Origin: Richelia sp. SL_2_1
GTDB taxonomy: Bacteria > Cyanobacteriota > Cyanobacteriia > Cyanobacteriales > Nostocaceae
Reading direction: 5' to 3'
Assembly (NCBI GenBank): GCA_012033205.1
Contig: JAAUSO010000018.1
Span: 1 to 64,000 of the forward strand
DNA: 64,000 nt
The notes under the pieces are model-generated. The model was not told where the DNA came from. It saw only the letters and a list, made by a program, of their open reading frames with translations, and ran no database searches. The position numbers and the translations under genes were made by a program. Positions 27,795 to 36,124 of the stretch are shown in pieces (the stretch's first letter is position 1; each line of letters begins with the position of its first letter).

Positions 27795-28478
27795 ATGAAG
27801 ATTCTCATTGTTCTCACGTCTCATGACCAACTTGGCGATACCGGAAAGAAAACTGGTTTCTGGCTGGAAGAGCTTGCTGCTCCCTATTACGTGCTGAAGG
27901 ATGCCGGAGCGGAGATTACGCTAGCCTCACCGAAGGGCGGTCAGCCGCCGCTCGATCCGAAAAGCGATCTACCCGAAAACCAGACCGAATTAACGAAGCG
28001 CTTCTACACCGACACTGCTGCACAGGCTGAACTCGCAAAGACGAAAAAGCTAGCCGACGTGTTTGCGGACGATTTTGATGCAGTCTTCTACCCTGGCGGA
28101 CATGGACCGATGTGGGATATGCCCGACAACGCGACCTCGATCGCACTGATCGAAGCCTTCGTGAAGTCCGATAAGCCAGTCGTTGCAGTGTGTCACGCGC
28201 CAGTTGCGTTGGTCAATGTGCGCGGAAAGAACGGCGAGTATCTAATCAAAGGCAAGCGCGTGACCGGGTTCACGAATGCGGAAGAAGAAGCGGTGGGCTT
28301 GACCGCGATCGTGCCTTTTTTGCTGGAAGATCGGCTAAAGGAACGGGGAGGCATCTACAGCAAAACCGATAACTGGATTTCCTATATCCAAGTGGACGGC
28401 AAGCTGGTGACTGGACAGAACCCGGCATCTTCGGAACCCGCAGCGAAAGAGTTGCTGAAGTTGCTTCGCTCTGTTTGA
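27795..28478 (+). CDS. DJ-1/PfpI family protein (Hsp31-like)
   Basis: 227 residues from ATG 27,795, which has a perfect AAAGGAGG 6 bases ahead; the longer frame from 27,765 is not needed. MKILIVLTSHDQLG, TGFWLEELAAPYYV, DAVFYPGGHGPMWD and AVCHAPVALVNV (nucleophile Cys) give the full Hsp31/HchA-like type 1 glutamine amidotransferase fold. Members act as glyoxalase III or protein deglycase against methylglyoxal. It fits a reactive-carbonyl detoxification cassette. Confidence 0.92.
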   Translation: MKILIVLTSHDQLGDTGKKTGFWLEELAAPYYVLKDAGAEITLASPKGGQPPLDPKSDLPENQTELTKRFYTDTAAQAELAKTKKLADVFADDFDAVFYPGGHGPMWDMPDNATSIALIEAFVKSDKPVVAVCHAPVALVNVRGKNGEYLIKGKRVTGFTNAEEEAVGLTAIVPFLLEDRLKERGGIYSKTDNWISYIQVDGKLVTGQNPASSEPAAKELLKLLRSV

Positions 28479-28578
28479 TCTGAGCTTTTGTCACGGGCGC
28501 GAGCCTCAAAATTGATAATAGCTTAACCGCTTGAACGAGACGTAATCAAATTTGTAGATAGAACTCAGGAGAATTAAC

Positions 28579-29259
28579 ATGACCAAAGAGCAAACAGTAG
28601 ACAAACAGGCAGTACAGGCAACCCCCAACCGGCTTTGGCAACTCCAGTCAACCCTCGTTTGGCTATGACTACGATACCTTCGCCGCCGATTTGAATACAC
28701 TCATGACTAAGCTTGACTTGCAAAATGCTGTGTTGGTTGGCTTCTCAATGGGAACGGGTGAAGTCACGCGCTATCTTGGCAAGTATGGCTCAGAACGGGT
28801 GCAAAAAGCGGTGCTAATCGCTCCTGTCCCACCATTTCTGTTAAAGACGAACGACAATCCAGAGGGCGTTACTCCCCTTCGATGGCATTATGAAGCGATC
28901 GTTGAAGATCGTCCAGCTTACTTTTCTGCATTTTTCAGAGAATTCTTCAATGTGGATGTGTTGCTTGGCGATTGTATTAGCAATGAAGCAATTCAGGCAA
29001 GTTGGAATGTGGCAGCAGGGGCTTCTGCTAAAGGGACTTTGGACTGTGTAACTTCCTGGCTCACCGATTTCCGCGATGATTTGCCCCGCATTGATGTACC
29101 AACGCTGATTATTCATGGCGATGCCGATCGCATTTTGCCACTTGAGTCCACCGCAGCAAGACTGCCAAAGCTGATTAAAAATAGTCAACTTGTTGTCATT
29201 CCTGGCGGACCGCACGCCATCAGGTTAATCCCTTGTTGTTGGACTTTCTTCAGGGGTGA
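28579..29259 (+). pseudogene. Alpha/beta hydrolase of the haloperoxidase type, internally deleted
   Basis: A start (MTKEQTVDKQAVQ, ATG 28,579, with AGGAG) is followed by a deletion of about 60 codons; coding resumes in another frame as GFGNSSQPSFGYDYDTFAAD. The body (28,691-29,220) has the nucleophile elbow VGFSMGTGE, the Asp in HGDADRILP and the His in PGGPHAI. Near 29,221 a second small deletion shifts the frame; the true end, EVNPLLLDFLQG and TGA 29,257-29,259, is still readable. The family is cofactor-free chloroperoxidase/perhydrolase. With two lesions it is dead. Confidence 0.85.
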
Positions 29260-29563
29260 TTATCTATAACCTTTTTGGTCCAAAACTGGGCGGCAAGCTT
29301 CAAACATCGTTAAAGGCAGCAGGCTACACGCCTAACGAGATTGATGCAATACTCCTGACTCATATTCATACCGATCATAGTGGGGGGCTGGTCGAAGCTG
29401 GTCAACGGGTGTTTCCTGCCGCCACGCTCTATGTCGGCAAGCTAGATGTCGATTTCTGGTTTGATCGAGCGAATGCCACGCGATTCAACGTTGCTGAAAA
29501 GTACTTTGACGAAGCCGCGAAAACTGTCAAACCTTATTTACGCATTATGGGAACCAAATTGTT
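29256..29563 (+). pseudogene. Metallo-beta-lactamase-fold hydrolase fragment
   Basis: About 100 residues: FGPKLGGKLQTSLKAAGY, then DAILLTHIHTDHSGGLVEAG with the HxHxDH zinc motif. About 90 N-terminal residues and the C-terminal metal ligands are missing; the left joint is right at the haloperoxidase stop and the right joint is the IS5-type remnant at about 29,563. In related genomes MBL-fold proteins of this type (with FFGP-L-KL) are secreted-lactonase-like. It is not functional here. Confidence 0.8.
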
Positions 29564-29746
29564 GACAAAAAAGGAAAAACCGGCTTTGTTCCAGTTAAAG
29601 CAAGGTGGGTGATAGAAAGAACCAATTCTCGGATGGAAAGGTGTAAAAGTCTAGTCAAAAATTTTGAAAGAACTCTTGAACACTCCACCGCCAAGCTTAA
29701 TCTATGTTTTATCAGATTGATGCTTAAAAGACTGGCAATTAGTTAG
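29564..29746 (+). mobile_element. C-terminal remnant of an IS5-type transposase
   Basis: The frame from 29,564 reads KKGKTGFVPVKARWVIERTN, then RMERCKSLVKNFERTLEHST, and ends KLNLCFIRLMLKRLAIS-stop. This is the conserved C-terminus of IS5-family transposases of cyanobacteria; the Glu in WVIERTN is the third catalytic residue. Only about 60 of roughly 270 residues remain and the left end is fused to the MBL fragment, so a one-sided deletion by the IS is likely. Confidence 0.75.
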
Positions 29747-29873
29747 TGGAGAACCCAAATGGGTTCTATAAGCTGTACAGAATGACCTTTACTTGATAGC
29801 CAATAGCTTAGATGTACAGCGGTTGTAGACTTAGAGCAGCCACCCTTTGATTAATTAACGATATTACTGCCAT

Positions 29874-29992
29874 ACTGCATTACTGCATTAATTACTGCCG
29901 AACCGTAACTAAGCTGAAAGTTTGTTTAATGGTTTATATACCAGATAAATGTATAAACTACAAACATTAATTACTTACTGCATTACTGCATT
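29874..29992 (+). repeat. Two 16-bp direct repeats
   Basis: ACTGCATTACTGCATT occurs at 29,874-29,889 and 29,977-29,992, each made of two ACTGCATT units, in a gene-free stretch (29,747-30,018). Further partial ATTACTGC units lie close by. The role is unknown; it may be replication-slippage debris or a binding-site array for the next gene. Confidence 0.5.
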
Positions 29993-30018
29993 GATTAATC
30001 AATGCAATTAGTGCAAAA

Positions 30019-30648
30019 ATGTCAATCGATAACGGAGGAAATTATGGCAAATATATGAGATATAAAAAGAAGATTAGAGGGTTGAAAAGACGGATTAGAC
30101 ACATTCAAAAATGGAAACAGCAAAATTTCAACGTGAGTTTAAGTAATTCTAACTATGATTATGTCAAAATCAAGATTAGCCCTTGGCCAAGAAGTTTACG
30201 TTTTGCCAAACTATCACCGCCATTGTGGTACAGACGGTTAATCTTATCAGCGATGTTTGAAATTTACCACAATTGGAAAAAACAACTTATTGAAAGAGGA
30301 GAGCCTTTTTACTTAAAAATTTGGTTGTTTCATCCACGTTTTTCTCATTCACAAGTCGTTGCAGGAATAGGTGAAAGAATTGATTGGTACGAAAATGTTT
30401 TTCCTATCCCAGAAAATCAATATGAACCATTTCCCTATTCCGAGTATGCTTCAAATCACTACAATCTGCATGATGTAAAGTGGGAATTACGTATAGATGA
30501 TTTTGAGCATTATGAAAAAATGGATGAATTGACACCCCAAGAAGTGGAAAATCTTCAAAAAACAGCTTACCACATAACTCAAACATCTGACGGTGATACT
30601 TTGTACTCAGTCTGGCTAGGCTCAGTCTGGGTTGGTCATATCCAATGA
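30019..30648 (+). CDS. Hypothetical protein with basic N-terminus
   Basis: 209 residues, no recognised family. The first 40 residues are very basic (MRYKKKIRGLKRRIRHIQKW) and could bind nucleic acid or membrane; the rest is rich in aromatic residues (WYENVFPIPENQYEPFPYSE). The start is uncertain: ATG 30,019 is not preceded by a good site, while GGAGG at 30,034-30,038 serves ATG 30,043, which opens a 4-codon frame MANI ending in ATATGA that overlaps ATG 30,055 (MRYKKK). Start 30,055 by coupling is therefore attractive. It lies between the detoxification cassette and the injection system with no clear link to either. Confidence 0.6.
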   Translation: MSIDNGGNYGKYMRYKKKIRGLKRRIRHIQKWKQQNFNVSLSNSNYDYVKIKISPWPRSLRFAKLSPPLWYRRLILSAMFEIYHNWKKQLIERGEPFYLKIWLFHPRFSHSQVVAGIGERIDWYENVFPIPENQYEPFPYSEYASNHYNLHDVKWELRIDDFEHYEKMDELTPQEVENLQKTAYHITQTSDGDTLYSVWLGSVWVGHIQ

Positions 30649-30725
30649 TATTACTTATCAAGCACTAAATTTGAGACTGGTTGGTGCGTGACGACTTGAT
30701 CGGCGTATCGCACTTCCATCGTTAT

Positions 30726-30926
30726 CTATTCTTTATCATCATCATCCTTGTCTTTTTTCTTCAGTCCTAAAATCAACGGGGTTAAAGCTGTCAAAATTGC
30801 TGGTAGTAATGCCAGACAATCATAATATGTTGGTGCTTGCCCAACTTGAGGAGTTGGAATATCGGCTGTAACTGGAACGCCGATGTAGGTTTCAGAAGAG
30901 ATTTCTTGAAAATTGTTTGTTATCAT
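30726..30926 (-). CDS. Small single-pass membrane protein
   Basis: 66 residues. After a polar N-terminus (PVTADIPTPQVGQAPTYYDC) comes one hydrophobic helix (LALLPAILTALTPLILGL) and a strongly charged tail KKKDKDDDDKE. The layout implies an inner or thylakoid membrane anchor with a short cytoplasmic tail. No family is recognised. It is divergent from the injection system operon; a membrane-docking role is only a guess from position. Confidence 0.5.
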   Translation of the reverse strand: MITNNFQEISSETYIGVPVTADIPTPQVGQAPTYYDCLALLPAILTALTPLILGLKKKDKDDDDKE

Positions 30927-31066
30927 CAGAAAAATTTGATATTTCTGCCAAAACTAAGTGGCATTAGTTTTGATAGGTGAACAATTGACCCAGTAGTGAG
31001 TGCTTTCTCATTGCTGGGTTATTCTATTAGCCTCATTTTTTCAAGGCTTTAATTATTAGTGTTGAT

Positions 31067-31222
31067 TTAACAACAATCGTGACTGCGGTTATCCTTTAAG
31101 AAAATCTCGCACATCAACCAAAAGATAATCGCAAACAGAACAATTGGAAAAAAGATATCGTTGATAGTTTGAATGGTAGTAGAAATTTCAAATGCTGAAC
31201 AATCAAATAAAAGTGAAAACAT
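31067..31222 (-). CDS. Possible very small membrane protein (51 residues)
   Basis: From ATG 31,222: MFSLLFDCSAFEISTTIQTI, then NDIFFPIVLFAIIFWLMCEI, then FLKDNRSHDCC-stop. A single hydrophobic helix of about 20 residues with a charged end is plausible for a small membrane protein. No clear Shine-Dalgarno sequence is present and no family is known, so it could be chance. It lies on the same strand and 140 bases upstream of the other small membrane gene. Confidence 0.35.
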   Translation of the reverse strand: MFSLLFDCSAFEISTTIQTINDIFFPIVLFAIIFWLMCEIFLKDNRSHDCC

Positions 31223-32207
31223 GGTTCTACAACGGGATTTTCAACACCTGAACAAGATGATAAAAATGTAAAAGAACTTCTTGAAAATGATTATATTGAA
31301 AGGCAGCTTGAAAGGCTATGCGCTCACAGAAAAAATTGATAGAAAATCTTAAATGGACTGAAGACTATGAAGATTTTTTATTATAAGAACAGAAAAAAAG
31401 AAGTAATAAATGATTTTACTTGAGTGCCTGTAATTGAATTATCTGATAAATTTAACTTTATGTACTAACTGTAATGAACTCATTAAAGTTTCAAAATCAT
31501 TTTTTTCTTCTTTTCTATATATGAATTATTTTTATGATTCAGATTCCAAAGTGCTGCAAAATCAAGGACTAAAATCCTGACTACGAACCTGCGAACTTAT
31601 TCTTCCTTCACAAATTGAAAATGCCTACATGTTATTATTCATTTCTAGTTAAAGCCTTTACGTAATCCCTCATTTTTTTTAATAAAAATTCATAGTCAGG
31701 ACTTACGCAACTGGCACGCGCCGAGCGCCTAGAAACTAATATTTTTTTTAGATAGTTTTTTGCGATTTGTAACACTCATGTAGCAATTTTGTTAAATCTT
31801 GGCTATGTTGTTATATAGTTGATTGTCAGGAAAAATACACAATCTGATTCTTTTAGAGTAATTTACGTTTGGGCAATAAGTTGTGAATTATTACCCAAAT
31901 ATAAGGGCTTAGGGGTTAGGTATTGGATATGGGAAATCTAATAACTACCATGTTGTTGGTGTGTATTTTAAATTCAGAAGAGTGTTCAGATAATAGTGTT
32001 CGGATAATTAAGAAACGGCTAAAGTATTAGTTTCATCTGCTGTATGATTCGATTTGAAATTTGAGATTTTGGATTGTATTCTTCTTGAAAGAAGAGGCTT
32101 ACTGATTTTAGATTGTAAATCTAGGTTTTAAGATTTGGGTATTTGAGATTATCCCCTGGTTGAAAGTCAGGAGCTTGTTTTTCTACCTAAAATCGAAAAT
32201 CCGTCTT
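31223..32207. other. Long AT-rich region upstream of the injection system
   Basis: Nearly 1 kb without a credible gene. It contains worn repeat sequence (GTCAGGACTTACGCAACTG at about 31,697, a common Nostocales intergenic motif), low-complexity TTTGAGATTTTGGATT stretches near 32,050-32,150, and an AAAATGATTATATTGAAAGG piece that may be worn coding sequence. The eCIS promoter is expected near its right end; no definite -10 box could be chosen by eye. Confidence 0.5.
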
Positions 32208-32248
32208 GGAAAGTTTGCTGGGACGGAAACCGACCCCAGCAACTTTCC
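32208..32248 (+). promoter_or_regulatory. Strong leader hairpin upstream of the sheath gene
   Basis: GGAAAGTTTGCTGGG (32,208-32,222) pairs with CCCAGCAACTTTCC (32,235-32,248), with one bulged T and a 12-base loop. It ends 50 bases before the sheath start at 32,299. No T run follows, so it is not a typical terminator; it may stabilise the leader RNA, be an operator, or be the end of an upstream transcript. Confidence 0.55.
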
Positions 32249-32298
32249 GCAAAATCCAAAATTGCAAGGTCACAATAGTTGCAGAGGATAAATTGATT

Positions 32299-33870
32299 AT
32301 GCCAATTACACCAACGTATCCGGGTGTTTACATCGAGGAGATTCCTAGCGGTGTTCGCACAATTACAGGTGTTGCGACATCGATTACAGCCTTTATCGGT
32401 CGTACAGTACGGGGAAAATCTGACAACCCAGTTTTAATCAATAACTTAGGGGATTTTGAACGAGTATTTGGGGGACTTCATGTTGACTACCCTATGAGCT
32501 ATGCAGTCAATGATTATTTTTTAAATGGCGGTAGTCAGGCAATAATTGTACGATTGTATAAATCAGCAGAAGAGCAAGATGGGATTGCCAAGGTAACTGT
32601 TGGCAACTTGAAATTACAAGCTAGCAGTCCTGGTGAATGGGGTAACAAACTGACCGTGACCATAGATAATCAAGGTATCACGGACGACGTTGCTGAACGT
32701 TATGGATTAGATAAAGCAGAACTGTTTAATTTAACAGTGACCGATGATAATCCCAACGGTGTAGTTGAAAAAATTCTTAACCTCTCAGTGAAGGAAGGAT
32801 TGCGTCGTGTTGACCGAGTTTTAGAGTCGGAATCACAGCTAATTCGCATTCAATTAAAAGAAGACCAAACTCCAGATTTGCCTGATTCCATCTCTTTTAG
32901 TGATGATAATGCTAGCGCAACAGCTACAGGTGGTGAAAAAAGTCAAGCATTAAGCGATTTAGACTACCAAGGTTTTAAAAATACTAAAACTGGGCTGTAT
33001 GCTTTAGACAAAACAGATTTGTTTAACTTACTTTGTATCCCTCCGGATATGAGGAATGGGGATACTTCTAAAACAGTCTATCAAAAAGCGATGGAATACT
33101 GCGTATCCCGACGCGCTATGCTAATTGTAGATCCACCTGCTAGTTGGAGCAAAGATGCAGAATTGACCTCTACAGCTAGGGAAAAATTAACTACTGATAT
33201 TGGTCTATCTGGAAAAGAAGCTCGCAATACTGCACTATATTTTCCTAGAGTGGTGCAGTCAGACCCTCTTAGGGAAGGACAGCAAGATACATTCGTTCCC
33301 TGTGGAATTGTCGCTGGGATAATGGCTCGTACCGATGCAGATAGGGGTGTATGGAAAGCTCCAGCAGGTATAGATGCAGCTTTAAATGGAATTCAAGGAC
33401 TAGCGGCTAACCTTACGAATGAGGAAAACGGCACGCTTAATTCTTTAGGAATTAATTGTTTGCGAACTTTTCCAGTTTACGGTCAGGTAGTTTGGGGGGC
33501 ACGGACGTTACGAGGAGCGAATCAACTTGCAGATGAATACAAGTACATCCCTGTACGCCGTTTGGCTTTATACATAGAGGAAAGTCTGTATCGCGGTACT
33601 CAATGGGTAGTGTTTGAACCGAATGACGAACCATTATGGGCGCAAATTCGATTGAATGTCGGCGCTTTTATGAATAATCTATTTCGTCAAGGTGCTTTTC
33701 AAGGTAGTACTCCCCAGGATGCTTATTTTGTCAAATGCAGCAGTGAAACTACGACTCAAAATGATATCAATTTAGGAATAGTTAACATTATTGTCGGTTT
33801 CGCTCCTTTGAAACCTGCGGAATTTGTCATTATCAAATTTCAACAAATTGCTGGTCAAATTGCTGCTTAG
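32299..33870 (+). CDS. Contractile injection system sheath protein
   Basis: 523 residues from ATG 32,299 (MPITPTYPGVYIEEIPSG), preceded by AGAGGA; a longer frame to 32,206 runs through the leader hairpin and is rejected. The N-terminus is the Phage_sheath_1 hallmark (YPGVYIEE-PSG-RTI-GV-TS-TAFIG), residues 1-35. The C-terminal domain (about 400-515: YIPVRRLALYIEESLYRGTQ, FEPNDEPLWAQIRLNVGAFM) is the conserved sheath core with the handshake strand. It polymerises around the tube and contracts. Only one sheath gene is present, whereas Pvc/Afp systems have three paralogues. It opens the operon. Confidence 0.95.
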   Translation: MPITPTYPGVYIEEIPSGVRTITGVATSITAFIGRTVRGKSDNPVLINNLGDFERVFGGLHVDYPMSYAVNDYFLNGGSQAIIVRLYKSAEEQDGIAKVTVGNLKLQASSPGEWGNKLTVTIDNQGITDDVAERYGLDKAELFNLTVTDDNPNGVVEKILNLSVKEGLRRVDRVLESESQLIRIQLKEDQTPDLPDSISFSDDNASATATGGEKSQALSDLDYQGFKNTKTGLYALDKTDLFNLLCIPPDMRNGDTSKTVYQKAMEYCVSRRAMLIVDPPASWSKDAELTSTAREKLTTDIGLSGKEARNTALYFPRVVQSDPLREGQQDTFVPCGIVAGIMARTDADRGVWKAPAGIDAALNGIQGLAANLTNEENGTLNSLGINCLRTFPVYGQVVWGARTLRGANQLADEYKYIPVRRLALYIEESLYRGTQWVVFEPNDEPLWAQIRLNVGAFMNNLFRQGAFQGSTPQDAYFVKCSSETTTQNDINLGIVNIIVGFAPLKPAEFVIIKFQQIAGQIAA

Positions 33871-33916
33871 TACTTGAACAACATTTTCCTTTGGAGTATC
33901 GAGAGGTTAGATAAAT

Positions 33917-34444
33917 ATGGAGTTTACTGTTAATCCCTTGCGATTTGACCCCTATAAAAACTTTAAATTTCGGGTTAAATGGGATGGTAAATATGTGGCT
34001 GGAATTAGTAAATTTGGCGCTCTCAAACGTACGACAGAAGTAGTGACACATCGTGAAGGAGGCGACCCCAGTACCTCGCGCAAGTCACCAGGAAGAACCG
34101 AATATGAAGCAATTATGTTAGAAAGGGGTGTCACTCACGACTTAGAATTTGAAAAGTGGGCGAGTAAGGTATGGAACTATAAAAATGCTCAAGCAGGAGC
34201 AGAACAGAGGACTCAAGAAGTATCTCTAGCTGATTTTCGCAAAGACATTATTGTTGATGTCTTTAATGAAGCCGGTCAAAAAGCTATATCTTACAAAATT
34301 TATCGCTGTTGGGTGTCTGAATATCAAGCTTTACCAGAACTTGATGCCAATGCGAATGCAGTTGCGATTCAACATATCAAATTGGAAAATGAAGGCTGGG
34401 AAAGAGATGAAGAAGTTAAAGAACCCAAAGAAGAAAGTTTTTAA
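33917..34444 (+). CDS. Injection system inner tube protein
   Basis: 175 residues of the T4 gp19/Pvc1-like tube family: NPLRFDPYKNFKFRVKWDGK, GISKFGALKRTTEVVTHREG, then RKSPGRTEYEAIMLERGVTH. These are the conserved tube beta-barrel strands; the usual family length is 145-175. It forms stacked hexamers that carry cargo in the lumen. It follows the sheath by 46 bases and ends in a charged tail (KEPKEESF). Confidence 0.93.
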   Translation: MEFTVNPLRFDPYKNFKFRVKWDGKYVAGISKFGALKRTTEVVTHREGGDPSTSRKSPGRTEYEAIMLERGVTHDLEFEKWASKVWNYKNAQAGAEQRTQEVSLADFRKDIIVDVFNEAGQKAISYKIYRCWVSEYQALPELDANANAVAIQHIKLENEGWERDEEVKEPKEESF

Positions 34445-34457
34445 ATAAAAATAGCTT

Positions 34458-35183
34458 ATGCGTGCATTGTCTGCTGGGGAATTATTAACTATTTGGGAAC
34501 AAGGATTAATGCAGCAGCCTGTACAACAAGCATTAGACTTGTTAACGGTTGCTTGTCCAGAAATTTCTTATTCACAAATAGCACAATTGAGTATCGGACA
34601 AAGGGATGCTTTATTGCTAACTTTGCGCGAGTGTACATTTGGTTCTCAGATTCAGAGCTTAGCGACTTGCGGTAAATGTGGGGAACATTTGGAACTCACT
34701 TTTGATGTTTCAGATATCCGCACTACTACACCTATCGAACCTCTGGAAAGTTGTTCTGTGCAAGTTGATAGTTGGGAAATTGAGTTTCGCTTACCTAATA
34801 GTTTAGATTTAATGATGATAGTCTCTACCGATTCCTCCCCAAGCGCACTCTTGGAACGCTGTTTGTTACAGGTACGGGAAGGGGAGGAAATTCAACCGAT
34901 AGCACAATTACCAAACCAAATCGCTGGTGCTGTAGTAACTCAAATGGCAAAACTTGACCCCCAAGCAGACGTGCAACTCAATCTCTGTTGTCCCGCTTGC
35001 AGTCATCGATGGCTCTCTACTTTTGATATTGTTTCCTTTTTCTGGAGCGAAATTCATGCTTGGGCAATTCGCACTCTCCGAGAAATACATATTTTAGCTT
35101 CTGCCTATGGTTGGGGAGAAGCAGAAATTTTGGCGATGAGTCCCTATCGACGACGATTATATTTGGAGATGGTAGGCAGATGA
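34458..35183 (+). CDS. T4-baseplate-like (gp12/DUF-type) assembly protein with zinc ribbon
   Basis: 241 residues. LSAGELLTIWEQGLMQQPVQ at the start and RRLYLEMVGR at the end match the T4_baseplate family found in cyanobacterial and other eCIS loci. Four cysteines (CGKCG at about 72-76; CCPAC at about 178-182) form a zinc ribbon. It follows the tube gene by 13 bases and overlaps the next start by 4 bases. In the family it is thought to take part in baseplate assembly; the exact place in the particle is not known to me. Confidence 0.8.
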   Translation: MRALSAGELLTIWEQGLMQQPVQQALDLLTVACPEISYSQIAQLSIGQRDALLLTLRECTFGSQIQSLATCGKCGEHLELTFDVSDIRTTTPIEPLESCSVQVDSWEIEFRLPNSLDLMMIVSTDSSPSALLERCLLQVREGEEIQPIAQLPNQIAGAVVTQMAKLDPQADVQLNLCCPACSHRWLSTFDIVSFFWSEIHAWAIRTLREIHILASAYGWGEAEILAMSPYRRRLYLEMVGR

Positions 35184-36124
35184 GTAATTTTCTTAACAAT
35201 CTAGTAGCTAGAAACAACAATCAGTTAGAGATGATACAACCCCGAATACCATCTCTATTTGAACCTAGCATGGTAATAAATTTTACACAAAATCAAAGTA
35301 TTAATGATCCATCAGTACAAGCAAATATTTCAGAACCGCTCGGACATAGTACAAATCAGGTTGTTGAGGTAGAATCTCGCTCTATCCCTCCTCAAGAAAA
35401 AACTCAAATTGCAAGGGAATTCCCAAAACACAATAATTGGGAGAGGACGGAGTATATTACCCATAACTTTGAGGAATCCCCAACAATAACTAATGAATTT
35501 TCATCTCCACCGCAAAGTCCTATCTCTTTTTTAGAAAAAACTCAGATGAAAAGGGAATTCCAAGGGCAAAATGATACGGATAATCACGAGTATATTTTTA
35601 CCCGTGACACCGATGAATCCTCAACAAATCTCACTGTTGAACATCAAAACAACTTTGTCACTAATAATTATTTGCATAGAGTAGAAGTACGCAATCAAAA
35701 ATCGTCAGAACCGAAAGTGATTCAGCAGTCTCTTGCTAAAGAAACTTTCACCAAGGAAATTTTTACCCCCAAAGAAAGTAAAACAGAAGCTCCAGAAATT
35801 AACTCACTTATTCCCCAACAGCCACCAGCCAAAATAGTAGAACAAGTCATACCGATTATAGAAAAATCCCCTATTCTCAAGGAAACTCCACCAACCCAAA
35901 CGTTAATTACACCCGCTCAAATTAGTCCAAAAATTACAGTAGTAAAACAGTCACAACCAATACTCGAAAAACCGGAAGCAGCGCCAACAATTAACATTAA
36001 CATTGGTCGAATTGAAGTTAGAGCAACAACTTCAACGACAGTATCCAAGTCAGTTAAACCTAGGGTAAAACCCGCAGTCATGAGTTTAGATGAATACCTA
36101 GATCAGCGTGGAGGTGGTAAATGA
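35180..36124 (+). CDS. Low-complexity Pro/Thr/Glu-rich eCIS protein
   Basis: 314 residues from ATG 35,180, which overlaps the previous stop (ATGA); an upstream frame to 35,060 is a shadow. Nearly the whole chain is disordered, rich in Gln, Pro, Thr, Ser and Glu. Three repeats of the kind EKTQ(I/M)xREFxxxN occur near residues 72, 115 and later. The conserved-looking end is INIGRIEVRA followed by VMSLDEYLDQRGGGK. No domain is known. Its coupling to structural genes implies a particle or assembly part, for example a scaffold or length-control protein, which is inference. Confidence 0.7.
   Translation: MSNFLNNLVARNNNQLEMIQPRIPSLFEPSMVINFTQNQSINDPSVQANISEPLGHSTNQVVEVESRSIPPQEKTQIAREFPKHNNWERTEYITHNFEESPTITNEFSSPPQSPISFLEKTQMKREFQGQNDTDNHEYIFTRDTDESSTNLTVEHQNNFVTNNYLHRVEVRNQKSSEPKVIQQSLAKETFTKEIFTPKESKTEAPEINSLIPQQPPAKIVEQVIPIIEKSPILKETPPTQTLITPAQISPKITVVKQSQPILEKPEAAPTININIGRIEVRATTSTTVSKSVKPRVKPAVMSLDEYLDQRGGGK

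Noticed and set aside
32206-32298. Longer N-terminus for the sheath protein
   Set aside because: It would translate the leader hairpin, and the family start (MPITPTYPGVYIEE) is at 32,299 with a ribosome site.
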